NCBI GenBank assembly: GCA_947495125.1
Contig: CANLXL010000014.1
Location: forward strand, 1 to 64,000
DNA from: an uncultured Flaviramulus sp.
GTDB lineage: Bacteria > Bacteroidota > Bacteroidia > Flavobacteriales > Flavobacteriaceae
Direction: 5' to 3'
Length of the DNA: 64,000 nucleotides
Both the position numbers and the translations under genes were made by a program. The notes beneath the pieces were generated by a model, which saw only the letters and a list, made by a program, of their open reading frames with translations, did not search any database and was not told the origin of the DNA. This document shows positions 39,901 through 48,319 of the stretch, piece by piece; the first letter of the stretch is position 1; every line of letters begins with the position of its first letter.

Positions 39901-40202
39901 TAGCCAACGTACGATACAACCAAGATGTCGTTTCCCGATATTATCTTCATAGAAAATCTACCATCAAAGTCGGATGACGCTCCGGTAGTTGTCCCTTTTA
40001 ACAATATGGTGGCTCCGGGAAGTGGTTGTTCCGTCTCGGCATCTAAGACAGTTCCCGTAATTATTTTTTCTTGAGCAAACGCTTGATGATTCATAGCAAA
40101 TAGTAGTATAAACACCAATAAGCAACCTGCATATTGATTTTTACTTACTACGCAACCTCTCACCTTTTTGCTTACAAGAATCAAAAAGTTTAATGTTTTC
40201 AT
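36918..40202 (-). CDS. SusC/RagA family TonB-linked outer membrane protein
   Basis: carboxypeptidase-like repeat (ITGTVLDAETEQPLPGATILLKGT), VVVGYGTQKK plug, beta-barrel. Confidence 0.96.
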   Translation of the reverse strand: MKTLNFLILVSKKVRGCVVSKNQYAGCLLVFILLFAMNHQAFAQEKIITGTVLDAETEQPLPGATILLKGTTTGASSDFDGRFSMKIISGNDILVVSYVGYQTKEVQAGNKDELTIYLEVDSSTLDEVVVVGYGTQKKVNLSGAVEVVDMDIIEDRPIANVSQGLQGAVSNLNITFGNGAPGGTANVNIRGITSLNGGSPLILIDGVPSSSGDLTRMNPNDIASISILKDASSAAIYGARAAFGVVLVTTKTGGRNKIQYSNTFIWGTPTVTPEPITDPYIFSRLLDIATSNTPWNYVSYDDDWYAWARARSEDPSVPSVRLDPNNPNKYQYMGDTNWNEYFFNKYSFSQNHNISFSGKRAFGAIKAGDETIVDQGISYFISASHTLENGLNRLVTDNWERNTLRSKITIEPSSWFDFENNTFLTLSSRKNPRYSITNVYNLRPTEVVKNPDGSWADNPAGLAAAEMLDGGKQRNKQTGIQTTNRLHFYLLNKDLTITAEHTFKKDFNRYHSDRTSYRVSDGPNSFRDINVNDWAYETQSINTYNVFNIYGTYTKTIGKHYISAITGFNKETNEFNWFSAQRNGLISRDLPYLSLATGDQEVGYNYSDWAVTGLFNRLNYIYNERYIFEVNTRYDGSSRFPQQDRYGFFPGMSVAWLVSKDLGESVTNVMNQLKFRYSYGSLGNQSVGNYGYINSLGQGESGYLIDGDYPKVVYGPGLGVDPNNYTWERVISSNIGVDASFFNSMFNLTFEMFTRDTKDMLVPSKELPAVLGTAPPIQNAADLQTKGWEFTLGYKDQFELGGSPFNLELAARVWDNKTKITRFDNEGQLFSQWREGQDIGEIWGLESDGFFKDEAEIATLDQSAIVPWGAIAVVPGWPKYIDQDGDAKIERGQSALDPKDLKIIGNSQPRYQFGFNMNAAWKGFDVSCFVQGIGKRDYYPRYYLYWGPYQQPYANVYPHLLDFYRATGDSDALRAQHSQSYIDAGLADANTDSEFPVLQSWLADNNFGAGLDISQTKYLKSAAYLRLKNISIGYSLPDKLLDKMRISNLRVFVTGENVAEWSSIKQFLDPEATANRGFAYPFHRKLSVGMNVTF

Positions 40203-40265
40203 AGGCTTTTGTTTAGTTATTAGTTTTTGATGATTTAAAATGTTGGGCTAAAGTAAAAAAATAAT

Positions 40266-40285
40266 TTGATTGAACAACCAATCAA
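40266..40285. promoter_or_regulatory. candidate TetR operator
   Basis: perfect palindrome TTGATTG-aacaac-CAATCAA between divergent susC and tetR-family genes. Confidence 0.65.
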
Positions 40286-40325
40286 TTTAAAATTAATATA
40301 GTATTTTCGTTAAATAATTATTAAC

Positions 40326-40333
40326 TATGTTTG
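40326..40333 (+). promoter_or_regulatory. Bacteroidetes -7 element of the TetR-family gene
   Basis: TATGTTTG, 4 nt before the ATG at 40338. Confidence 0.5.
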
Positions 40334-40337
40334 CAGT

Positions 40338-40934
40338 ATGGGTAGAAAAAGCTTAAAAACAGAAAGACAAAAAGAAATCATAAAAGGCTTCTATGAGGTA
40401 GCAAAGACTGAGGGTTTAGAGAATACCTCGGTTGCAAAAGTTGCCAAATACATGGGTATTAACACAAGCTTAATACTCCACTATTTCGACTCCAAAGACG
40501 AATTGATATTCGGTCTTATCAATTATATTTTGGAAAGTTACAAGTCGCTTTATACTACAAACAATATTGAAAACAGCCATGTTAAATTAGAGATTACCAT
40601 GGATAATTTATTCTCCAGAGATTGGAACAATCTTATTGACGATGGTGTATTCTATAGCTGTTTTACGCTCATATTCAGAGATAAAAATATTAAGGAAGCT
40701 TTTAAGGACCTCCATGATTCTTTAAGGGATTATTTAGCCGATGTTATTGCTGAAGCAAAAAAAGAAAACATCGTTGAGGTTGAAGACCCCAAAGAAACTG
40801 CAGAACTTATCTTCGTATTGGTGGAAGGTGCCTATTACTACCTATCACTTTTTGAAACCAACGATCCTACCTATGTCGATAAAGTAGAACGCTATAAAAA
40901 GGCTGCTATCGATATGTTAAACTTCAAAGTTTGA
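40338..40934 (+). CDS. TetR/AcrR family transcriptional regulator
   Basis: N-terminal HTH NTSVAKVAKYMGINTSLILHYFDSKDELIFGL. Confidence 0.92.
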   Translation: MGRKSLKTERQKEIIKGFYEVAKTEGLENTSVAKVAKYMGINTSLILHYFDSKDELIFGLINYILESYKSLYTTNNIENSHVKLEITMDNLFSRDWNNLIDDGVFYSCFTLIFRDKNIKEAFKDLHDSLRDYLADVIAEAKKENIVEVEDPKETAELIFVLVEGAYYYLSLFETNDPTYVDKVERYKKAAIDMLNFKV

Positions 40935-41085
40935 TAATTTATCTTTCCGTTTTTAATATAAAACTAAAAGGAGTTGCCCCGTTCAGAAATCTTTCGGAAA
41001 CCATTAGGATTATTAAGATAATCTGTCTAATGATGGAAAGGTCTCGTGAATCATTTTTTTCGAGCTTAAACCTGTTCTCGATATA

Positions 41086-41104
41086 TTCCGATGAAAAATC
41101 GGAA
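41086..41104. repeat. TTCCGAT-gaaaa-ATCGGAA hairpin
   Basis: perfect 7-bp stem in intergenic DNA. Confidence 0.5.
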
Positions 41105-41154
41105 CACTCGAACCGACATTTATCTAATGAAAAAAATCCAAGTTCAAAAAGGGC

Positions 41155-41403
41155 TTACTTTCTTTTTTTAAGGATTGCTATGATAGCCGTTATCCCAATA
41201 CACATCCAAACCAAATTGGTAAACAAATTAGGTCGGTCTTGAGAACTATAGGCACTGGCGATGAGGCATACGGCACCTATCACATTCATGAGTTGATAGG
41301 TGACGCTATTAGACTTTAGTTTATTAATACTTAACAAGAAATAGGAAATTAAATATGATGCAGACCCTACCCATCCAATAATTTCATAATAGCTCATTAG
41401 CAA
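41155..41403 (-). CDS. small membrane protein (CBU_0592-like)
   Basis: three TM segments, YEIIGWVGSASYLISYFLLS. Confidence 0.7.
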   Translation of the reverse strand: MLMSYYEIIGWVGSASYLISYFLLSINKLKSNSVTYQLMNVIGAVCLIASAYSSQDRPNLFTNLVWMCIGITAIIAILKKRK

Positions 41404-41410
41404 GAATTTA

Positions 41411-42367
41411 TTATTCTAAAATTTTATAATCTTCTTTTGGGGGCTCAACAACTTGTCCAAATAACTTATCCTTCCAATTGGTCCATTTATATTTTTTAGA
41501 TAGTATTAAAAGTAATATGGGAAAAACAACAAATACAGGAACAAAGATCTCAGTCAAGGCCATTTCCGAGGGGTCTGACATATCTTTTAAAACGGAGTGG
41601 GTTTGAAAAGCCGTCCAATCTGCAGTAACCAATAAAGCGGTAAATAAGTTGTTCGCCGCGTGAAAGCCCAGGGCCAATTCCATGCCTTCATCCATTAAGG
41701 TTAGTATCCCTAAGAACAACCCTGTACCTATATAATAAACCATGATGACGTATCCCAATTTATCCACTTCAGGATTTGCAATATGTAACAAACCGAAAAC
41801 TAAAGAGGTTATTATTAACGGAATCCATTTGTTTTTTACAACAACGCCTATCCCCTGCATTAAATATCCTCTGAACAAATACTCTTCAAAACTGGTTTGC
41901 AAGGGCACTAAAACAATAGCAATTACGCATAAAATGATAAAAGGTACCGGCTTAAAATTCCAAACATAATCTTCAGGAGTCAAATAGTAATCTAAAAGCA
42001 CAAAACTGCTTGATAATACCCCCCATAAAATAAACACAAACCAAAATCGTTTCCAATCAATATGCTTTCTGGTTGTTGTTAATTGGGTTAAAGATTGCTT
42101 ATGCAAAAATTTAATAACCAGTAATAAACCTACCAACCCAATGGCAAATGACAAGAGCATAAGAAAAAGGTTTAAGTTAGGCTCTAAGAGCGACATCATT
42201 TGAGTTTCATCTAAACCGGTTAACCCGTCTTCGGTATTAAAGGCTTTAATCATAACCGCAGCAGTAAAGGGTATTTGCCCAATAACTACAGCAATAATTA
42301 CTATTAAAAGTCCAACTAAATAGCGCCACCAATCGTGTAACACATTAAATGCCTGAGCTATATACAT
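41411..42367 (-). CDS. CPBP family intramembrane metalloprotease
   Basis: TSFEEYLFRGYLMQG, FHAANN, multi-TM. Confidence 0.9.
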   Translation of the reverse strand: MYIAQAFNVLHDWWRYLVGLLIVIIAVVIGQIPFTAAVMIKAFNTEDGLTGLDETQMMSLLEPNLNLFLMLLSFAIGLVGLLLVIKFLHKQSLTQLTTTRKHIDWKRFWFVFILWGVLSSSFVLLDYYLTPEDYVWNFKPVPFIILCVIAIVLVPLQTSFEEYLFRGYLMQGIGVVVKNKWIPLIITSLVFGLLHIANPEVDKLGYVIMVYYIGTGLFLGILTLMDEGMELALGFHAANNLFTALLVTADWTAFQTHSVLKDMSDPSEMALTEIFVPVFVVFPILLLILSKKYKWTNWKDKLFGQVVEPPKEDYKILE

Positions 42368-42371
42368 ATTT

Positions 42372-43406
42372 CTATAAATTAAATGTCCATGATTTTAAAT
42401 TATCGTATTGCAATGTACCATTTTTTACTTGTAACGGGCTGGCAAAATTATTAGTAAACAATGCACCGGTTCCCAAACCCTGTGGTAAATTGCTTTTTTT
42501 ACCATAGGTATATTGTGCAATAGCATTAAGTCCTACATTACTTTCTAAAGCACTTGTAATCCACCAGTCTACCTCAAGTTTTTCTGCAATATCAATCCAG
42601 AAATCACTACCCCTAAAACCGCCCACTAAACTCGGTTTTAAAATAATGTACTGTGGATTTATCATTTGTAGCAATTCCTTCTTTTTTGTTACAGAGAAAA
42701 CACCAATTAATTCTTCATCCAAAGCAATATCCAACGGGGTATTCTCACATAATTGAGCCATATCTTCAATGTGTCCCTGACGGATAGGCTGTTCTATAGA
42801 ATGTAGATCGAGCTCTGATAATCGTTTTAGTTTTTCTAAAGCTTCAGAAACCACAAAAGCGCCATTAGCATCAACACGTATTTCAATATCCTTTGAAGTG
42901 AATTCCTCACGGATGGATTTTATCAGATCTAATTCCGTTTGAAAATCAATGGCTCCAATCTTCATTTTGATACAATCAAACCCTTTAGCGATCTTATCTT
43001 TTATCTGCCGATTCATAAATGCCTTATCCCCCATCCATATCAATCCGTTTATAGGAATTGAATCTAAGCTTTGAGTAAATTTTGAAGGAAATAATTCAAA
43101 CGTACTTTCGGATGCTATCGATTTGAAAGCCATTTCCAGACCAAATTGAATACTAGGAAATTCTATCAACGCTTCCAATAAGACGTCCATGCCTAAATAT
43201 ATGTTACTGCAAACCCATTTGAGCTTTTCTTCATAATCAGGTCGGTCATCTATAGATAATCCTCTAAAAAGTCCGCATTCACCAACACCTCTTTTAGCTT
43301 CGGTCTCTAAAACCAAAAACCAGGTTTCTTTGGTTTTTAGAACCCCTCGTGATGTCCCACTGGCCTGCTTAAAATTCAGAATGTACTTACGATACGTTGC
43401 CGTCAT
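42372..43406 (-). CDS. menC: o-succinylbenzoate synthase
   Basis: enolase superfamily: CIKMKIG, RVDANGAF, PQYIILKPSLVGG; next to menA and menB. Confidence 0.88.
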   Translation of the reverse strand: MTATYRKYILNFKQASGTSRGVLKTKETWFLVLETEAKRGVGECGLFRGLSIDDRPDYEEKLKWVCSNIYLGMDVLLEALIEFPSIQFGLEMAFKSIASESTFELFPSKFTQSLDSIPINGLIWMGDKAFMNRQIKDKIAKGFDCIKMKIGAIDFQTELDLIKSIREEFTSKDIEIRVDANGAFVVSEALEKLKRLSELDLHSIEQPIRQGHIEDMAQLCENTPLDIALDEELIGVFSVTKKKELLQMINPQYIILKPSLVGGFRGSDFWIDIAEKLEVDWWITSALESNVGLNAIAQYTYGKKSNLPQGLGTGALFTNNFASPLQVKNGTLQYDNLKSWTFNL

Positions 43407-43541
43407 AGTTGTGTCTCAGAAATGCTTAATCGACTAAACCGTCTTAATGGAAAATATAATGCAAAGGAATAAATGTCGAATGATTCTTGTAAAGTTTGGC
43501 TAATTTCTTTTAGCAACAAACAGTCTTATAAATACGCTAAG

Positions 43542-44219
43542 TTATAACTCTAAACTCTCACCAATTTCCAACAGCATTAGGTCTTTGCCCTTTTCAAAGA
43601 ATTTGCGCTTTGCTTCTTCATGGTCAATTTCAATATAACCAAAAGTATCGAAATGATACCCCAGAACCTTTTCACATTCTACAAAATCGCTTGCCAAAAT
43701 AGCATCATCAACGCCCATGGTAAAATTGTCACCAATAGGTAAAATAGCGAGATCCAATTTGGTTTGCAATGGAATCAATTTCATATCGAAGGTTAGCGCC
43801 GTATCACCGGCAATATAAACGTTTTTGTGTTCGCCTTCAATGATAAATCCGCCAGGCTGGCCGCCATAGCTTCCATCGGGAAACGACGAGGTGTGAATCG
43901 CATTTACATATTTTATAGTCCCAAACTCAAAATCCCATTGACCACCATGATTCATAGGATGCCCTTCAAAACCAAGGTTTCCATAATACGTTACAATTTC
44001 ATAATTCGAAATAATTACAGCACCCGTCCGTTTTGCAATAGCCTCAACATCCAAGATATGATCTTGATGGGCGTGCGTAACCAATATATAATCAGCCTTA
44101 AGGGTTTCAATATCAATACCTGCAGCCTTGGGGTTTCCTGAAATGAAGGGGTCTACAAGAATATTCGTGTCTCCTATTTGTAACCCCAAACTAGCATGAC
44201 CATAAAATGTGATTTTCAT
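43542..44219 (-). CDS. metal-dependent hydrolase, UPF0173 / metallo-beta-lactamase fold
   Basis: THAHQDHILD, IAGDTALTFD, MGVDDA. Confidence 0.92.
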   Translation of the reverse strand: MKITFYGHASLGLQIGDTNILVDPFISGNPKAAGIDIETLKADYILVTHAHQDHILDVEAIAKRTGAVIISNYEIVTYYGNLGFEGHPMNHGGQWDFEFGTIKYVNAIHTSSFPDGSYGGQPGGFIIEGEHKNVYIAGDTALTFDMKLIPLQTKLDLAILPIGDNFTMGVDDAILASDFVECEKVLGYHFDTFGYIEIDHEEAKRKFFEKGKDLMLLEIGESLEL

Positions 44220-44263
44220 TTTTTTTAAAATTGAATTTATTCAACAGAAAAATACAAAAAATT

Positions 44264-45166
44264 CTATAACAAATGTCCTACCCCCATAAGGATTGCTAAA
44301 AGTACTGTGGTTAAGGCTAATTTTTTTAATTCCGGATCTAACTGTTCAGACTCCGTATTTTTATTAACTCTAGACAAGTGCAAACCCAATGGTATATAGG
44401 TAATCGTATATATCAAATTGTAAGGTGATGTATAATAGAGCACACCAAATAGCGCAGATAAAACGATAGCTAAGCCTATTAGGACATTATGATATATTTT
44501 GGCATTGCCTTTTCCCAATCTCACTGCTAAGGTTATTTTATCTGATTTCGCGTCTGATAAGATATCCCGCATATTATTCAAGTTGAGCACACCTGCGCTT
44601 AATAACCCTATAGTAAAAGCCGGTAAGAATACAACGTGATCAATTGTTTTTGCATAAAGGACATAACAGCCCGCTACACTTATTAAACCAAAAAAAACAA
44701 ATACGAAGACATCCCCTAAACCGCGATAGCCATAAGCATTATTACCCATCGTGTAGCGCAGAGCCGCAACAACGCATACAATACCCAAGAAAAAGAAAAG
44801 CAAGGTCAATAAAAAATGTCGCACTCCAAATGCAGAGAATATGAGTAGAAATGCTAAAGCTATCGAAATTAAAATATTAATACGAATCGCATTGAACATC
44901 TCTTCAGGTAAAATACTCCCGCTTTGTATCGCTCTTTCGGGACCAATTCTATCGTTATTATCGGTGCCTTTAACGCCATCACCATAATCATTGGCGAGGT
45001 TAGAAAGAATCTGCAAACTTAAGGTTGTCAAAATGGCCAGAACAAATATTTTCCATTGAAAGCAGCCATTGTATTCTGCTAAAAATGAGGCTAAAATAAT
45101 CCCGGAAACGGATAAAGGCAAGGTGCGTAAACGCATGGTGGAAATCCAAAGAGATACTTTTTTCAT
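44264..45166 (-). CDS. menA: 1,4-dihydroxy-2-naphthoate polyprenyltransferase
   Basis: LANDYGDGVKGTDNNDRIGPERAIQSG, NNMRDILSDAKSDKITLAVRLG. Confidence 0.94.
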   Translation of the reverse strand: MKKVSLWISTMRLRTLPLSVSGIILASFLAEYNGCFQWKIFVLAILTTLSLQILSNLANDYGDGVKGTDNNDRIGPERAIQSGSILPEEMFNAIRINILISIALAFLLIFSAFGVRHFLLTLLFFFLGIVCVVAALRYTMGNNAYGYRGLGDVFVFVFFGLISVAGCYVLYAKTIDHVVFLPAFTIGLLSAGVLNLNNMRDILSDAKSDKITLAVRLGKGNAKIYHNVLIGLAIVLSALFGVLYYTSPYNLIYTITYIPLGLHLSRVNKNTESEQLDPELKKLALTTVLLAILMGVGHLL

Positions 45167-45257
45167 GTACGGATTTTTAAGGACTTTTGAATTGTCACAT
45201 ATAACATCTATATATTATTTTCAATAACTATTAAAATCATTAGCAATAGATGCTTCA

Positions 45258-46115
45258 TCAAGGAATCCATTTTTTATCAAAGTTAGGCTTACGTTTTTCA
45301 AGAAATGCATTTCTACCTTCAACAGCTTCATCGGTCATATAAGCCAAACGCGTTGCTTCTCCTGCAAAAACCTGTTGCCCTACCATACCATCATCGGTTA
45401 AATTCATGGCGAACTTAAGCATTTTAATAGAGGTGGGAGATTTTTCTAATATCTCCTGAGCCCATTGATAAGCTGTAGCTTCTAATTTATCATGAGGAAT
45501 AACCGCATTGACCATACCCATTTCAAAAGCTTCCTGAGCGGAATAATTTCGTCCTAAAAAGAATATTTCCCGCGCTCTTTTTTGTCCTACCATTTTTGCT
45601 AAATAAGCCGACCCATAACCGCCGTCAAAACTTGTCACATCGGCATCCGTCTGCTTGAATATGGCATGTTCTTTACTCGCTAAAGTTAAATCACATACCA
45701 CATGTAAACTATGTCCGCCTCCAACAGCCCAACCCGGTACCACGGCAATAACCGCTTTTGGCATAAAGCGAATAAGCCGCTGTACTTCTAAAATATTTAA
45801 GCGATGATACCCATCTTCTCCAACATAACCCTGATGTCCTCGAGCTTTTTGGTCACCCCCGGAGCAAAAACTCCAAATACCATCTTTTGTTGATGGTCCT
45901 TCAGCTGATAATAACACCACACCAATATTTACATCTTCATTAGCATCATAGAAGGCATCATATAATTCGCTGGTAGTTTTTGGTCTGAATGCATTTCGTA
46001 CGTTTGGTCTATTAAACGCTATTCTTGCAACACCGTTGCATTTTTTATAAGTAATGTCTTGATATTCTTTAGCAGTTACCCAATTAACTTGCTCCATTTT
46101 CTTTATTTTAGTCAA
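45258..46115 (-). CDS. menB: 1,4-dihydroxy-2-naphthoyl-CoA synthase
   Basis: crotonase family: FCSGGDQKARGHQGYVGEDGYHRLNILEVQRLIR, FDGGYGSAYLA. Confidence 0.95.
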   Translation of the reverse strand: MTKIKKMEQVNWVTAKEYQDITYKKCNGVARIAFNRPNVRNAFRPKTTSELYDAFYDANEDVNIGVVLLSAEGPSTKDGIWSFCSGGDQKARGHQGYVGEDGYHRLNILEVQRLIRFMPKAVIAVVPGWAVGGGHSLHVVCDLTLASKEHAIFKQTDADVTSFDGGYGSAYLAKMVGQKRAREIFFLGRNYSAQEAFEMGMVNAVIPHDKLEATAYQWAQEILEKSPTSIKMLKFAMNLTDDGMVGQQVFAGEATRLAYMTDEAVEGRNAFLEKRKPNFDKKWIP

Positions 46116-46151
46116 AAATAAATTTTATTTCATTAATATGCTTACTTCATC

Positions 46152-47270
46152 ATGAAAAATACATTGTCGTTAATCATTTTATTTTTGCTTTCGCTGTTCT
46201 CTAATTCTCAAACTCGTGAATTTGAAACCATTATTGATCTTAATGCCACGGAAGTTATCAGTCAGGGCAAAACAGGAACCTGTTGGAGTTTTTCAACATC
46301 GTCTTTTCTGGAAAGTGAAATTATGCGCCTTACGGGCAAGACCATTGATCTATCTGAAATGTATAATGTACGTCATACTTACCCTAAAAAAGCATGGAAC
46401 TATGTGATGCGTCAGGGCAAAGCACAGTTCGGCGAAGGAGGTTTAGCACACGACGTTATAAACAGCGTATCAGATTTTGGATTGGTTCCAAATCAAGTAT
46501 ATACAGGGCTCAACAACGGTCAAAACCAACATAATCATTCAAAAATGATAGAGGCTTTGAAGCATACGTTAAATACCTATATTAAGAATCCAAAAAACTA
46601 TGCATCCAACTGGGAAACTGAAGTAGAAAACATTTTGGACACTTATTTAGGTCAGGATATATCTACATTTAACTACAACGGCGTAACCTATACTCCGAAG
46701 TCATTTTTAGAGATGACCAAAATAAATCCTAAGGATTATATAACCATCACGTCGTTTACACATAAACCATATTACACTAATTTTATTCTGAATATTCCTG
46801 ATAACTTTTCAAATGGTCTATTTTTTAATGTCCCATTGAATGATATGGTAGACATTGTAAACCACGCCTTGAAAGAAGGATTTACCGTTGAACTGGATTG
46901 TGATGTCAGTGAGAAAACATTTTCATCAAAATATGGAATAGCTATTATACCGGAAGATAACAACAAAACACTTAAGGCTTTAACATCTGTTGTTACGGAA
47001 AAAGTAATTACACCCGAGTTCAGACAGCAAGAGTTTGAAAATTATAATACCACCGATGACCATTTAATGCACATTACCGGGATGCTTCAAGATCAAAACG
47101 GAACGTCATATTATATGGTAAAAAACTCTTGGGGGGAAAATTCAGAACGGGTAAGTAACGGAGGCTATATTTATATGAGTGTGCCCTATTTTAGATTAAA
47201 AACCATATCAATTATGGTGCATAAAGATGCGCTAACGAAAAAAGTGAATAAAAAACTTAAATCGATGTAA
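46152..47270 (+). CDS. C1 family peptidase (PepC/bleomycin hydrolase-like), secreted
   Basis: QGKTGTCWSFSTSSFLESE, HITGMLQDQNG, VKNSWGEN. Confidence 0.92.
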   Translation: MKNTLSLIILFLLSLFSNSQTREFETIIDLNATEVISQGKTGTCWSFSTSSFLESEIMRLTGKTIDLSEMYNVRHTYPKKAWNYVMRQGKAQFGEGGLAHDVINSVSDFGLVPNQVYTGLNNGQNQHNHSKMIEALKHTLNTYIKNPKNYASNWETEVENILDTYLGQDISTFNYNGVTYTPKSFLEMTKINPKDYITITSFTHKPYYTNFILNIPDNFSNGLFFNVPLNDMVDIVNHALKEGFTVELDCDVSEKTFSSKYGIAIIPEDNNKTLKALTSVVTEKVITPEFRQQEFENYNTTDDHLMHITGMLQDQNGTSYYMVKNSWGENSERVSNGGYIYMSVPYFRLKTISIMVHKDALTKKVNKKLKSM

Positions 47271-47333
47271 ACGGCATAATTATTGTAAGTAAGAAAAAGC
47301 TACTCCATTAAATTATAATGGATTTAAAAAATA

Positions 47334-47343
47334 AGTACTAGTA
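47334..47343. promoter_or_regulatory. candidate operator palindrome
   Basis: GTACTAGTAC within the near-palindrome AATAAGTACTAGTACCTATT. Confidence 0.4.
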
Positions 47344-47461
47344 CCTATTTTTTTGTAGTAAAATTTTTAATAAATTTGCATTAATAATTAATTAAACTGA
47401 CACAGCTTTGCATTTAACCGTATTTTATTGTATCTTGTCGGAGTTTTAAATCCCAAAATCT

Positions 47462-47638
47462 ATGTTATTTACAATTACTATTTCTCTCACGGTATTAGTA
47501 ATTATTAATTTACTTCTACTGAAATTCAGTTGTAACCAAACAACTAAGAGAAACAAGGTTGACAAAAAACCTGTAGTATTCACTCCACAAATCACCATTT
47601 TACAGGATGATGAGAGACTTGCTCCAACAGGGAGTTAG
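47462..47638 (+). CDS. 58-aa small membrane protein
   Basis: MLFTITISLTVLVIINLLLLKFSCNQTTKRNKVDKKPVVFTPQITILQDDERLAPTGS*; below the ORF-track cutoff, one TM helix. Confidence 0.6.
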   Translation: MLFTITISLTVLVIINLLLLKFSCNQTTKRNKVDKKPVVFTPQITILQDDERLAPTGS

Positions 47639-48257
47639 TTTTACTGAAGTGTTTATTACCAAACCAATACCCTCTATTAGCACTTAACGGAGATGGATGG
47701 CCTGTGCTTAAAATATAGTGTTTATTCTTATCTATGAGTTTAGCTTTCTGCTTAGCAAATCCACCCCAAAGTAAAAAAACAACCTGCTCCTTTTTATCAT
47801 TTATGATTTTAATTATTGAATCCGTAAATAATTCCCAACCCTTTTTTTGGTGACTTCCAGCCTGATGTGACCTAACCGTTAGCGTAGCATTTAAAAGTAA
47901 AACCCCTTGATTTGCCCATCGTAATAGGTTTCCACTTTTTGGGTAAGGAATACCCAAATCTGTTTCAATTTCTTTAAAGATGTTAATTAGCGAGGGGGGA
48001 TGCGGAATATTATCATTGACCGAAAAGCACAATCCGTTGGCTTGCCCCTTACCATGGTATGGGTCCTGGCCTATTATCACAACTTTTACATCACTAAAAT
48101 GACAATGATTAAACGCGTTAAAGATTTGATTTCCCGGTGGAAAACAGATATGACTTCTATATTCCTCTTTAACAAAGCCAACCAAATTAGCGAAATAAGG
48201 TTTGGTAAATTCTTCTTGCAAATACGGTTTCCAACTATCGTGTATGTCTACATTCAT
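47592..48257 (-). CDS. ung: uracil-DNA glycosylase
   Basis: VVIIGQDPYHGKGQANGLCFSV, LLLNATLTVR, GHPSPLSANRG. Confidence 0.97.
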   Translation of the reverse strand: MNVDIHDSWKPYLQEEFTKPYFANLVGFVKEEYRSHICFPPGNQIFNAFNHCHFSDVKVVIIGQDPYHGKGQANGLCFSVNDNIPHPPSLINIFKEIETDLGIPYPKSGNLLRWANQGVLLLNATLTVRSHQAGSHQKKGWELFTDSIIKIINDKKEQVVFLLWGGFAKQKAKLIDKNKHYILSTGHPSPLSANRGYWFGNKHFSKTNSLLEQVSHHPVKW

Positions 48258-48319
48258 TTTTAAAAATCTAAAATCAAACTAAAATAATACTATCTTTATT
48301 CTAAATAAAATATTAAAGA

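Noticed and set aside
40931-41242. + strand 103-aa ORF after the TetR-family gene
   Set aside because: Overlaps the better-supported membrane protein on the minus strand, contains a hairpin repeat, and has no protein-like pattern.
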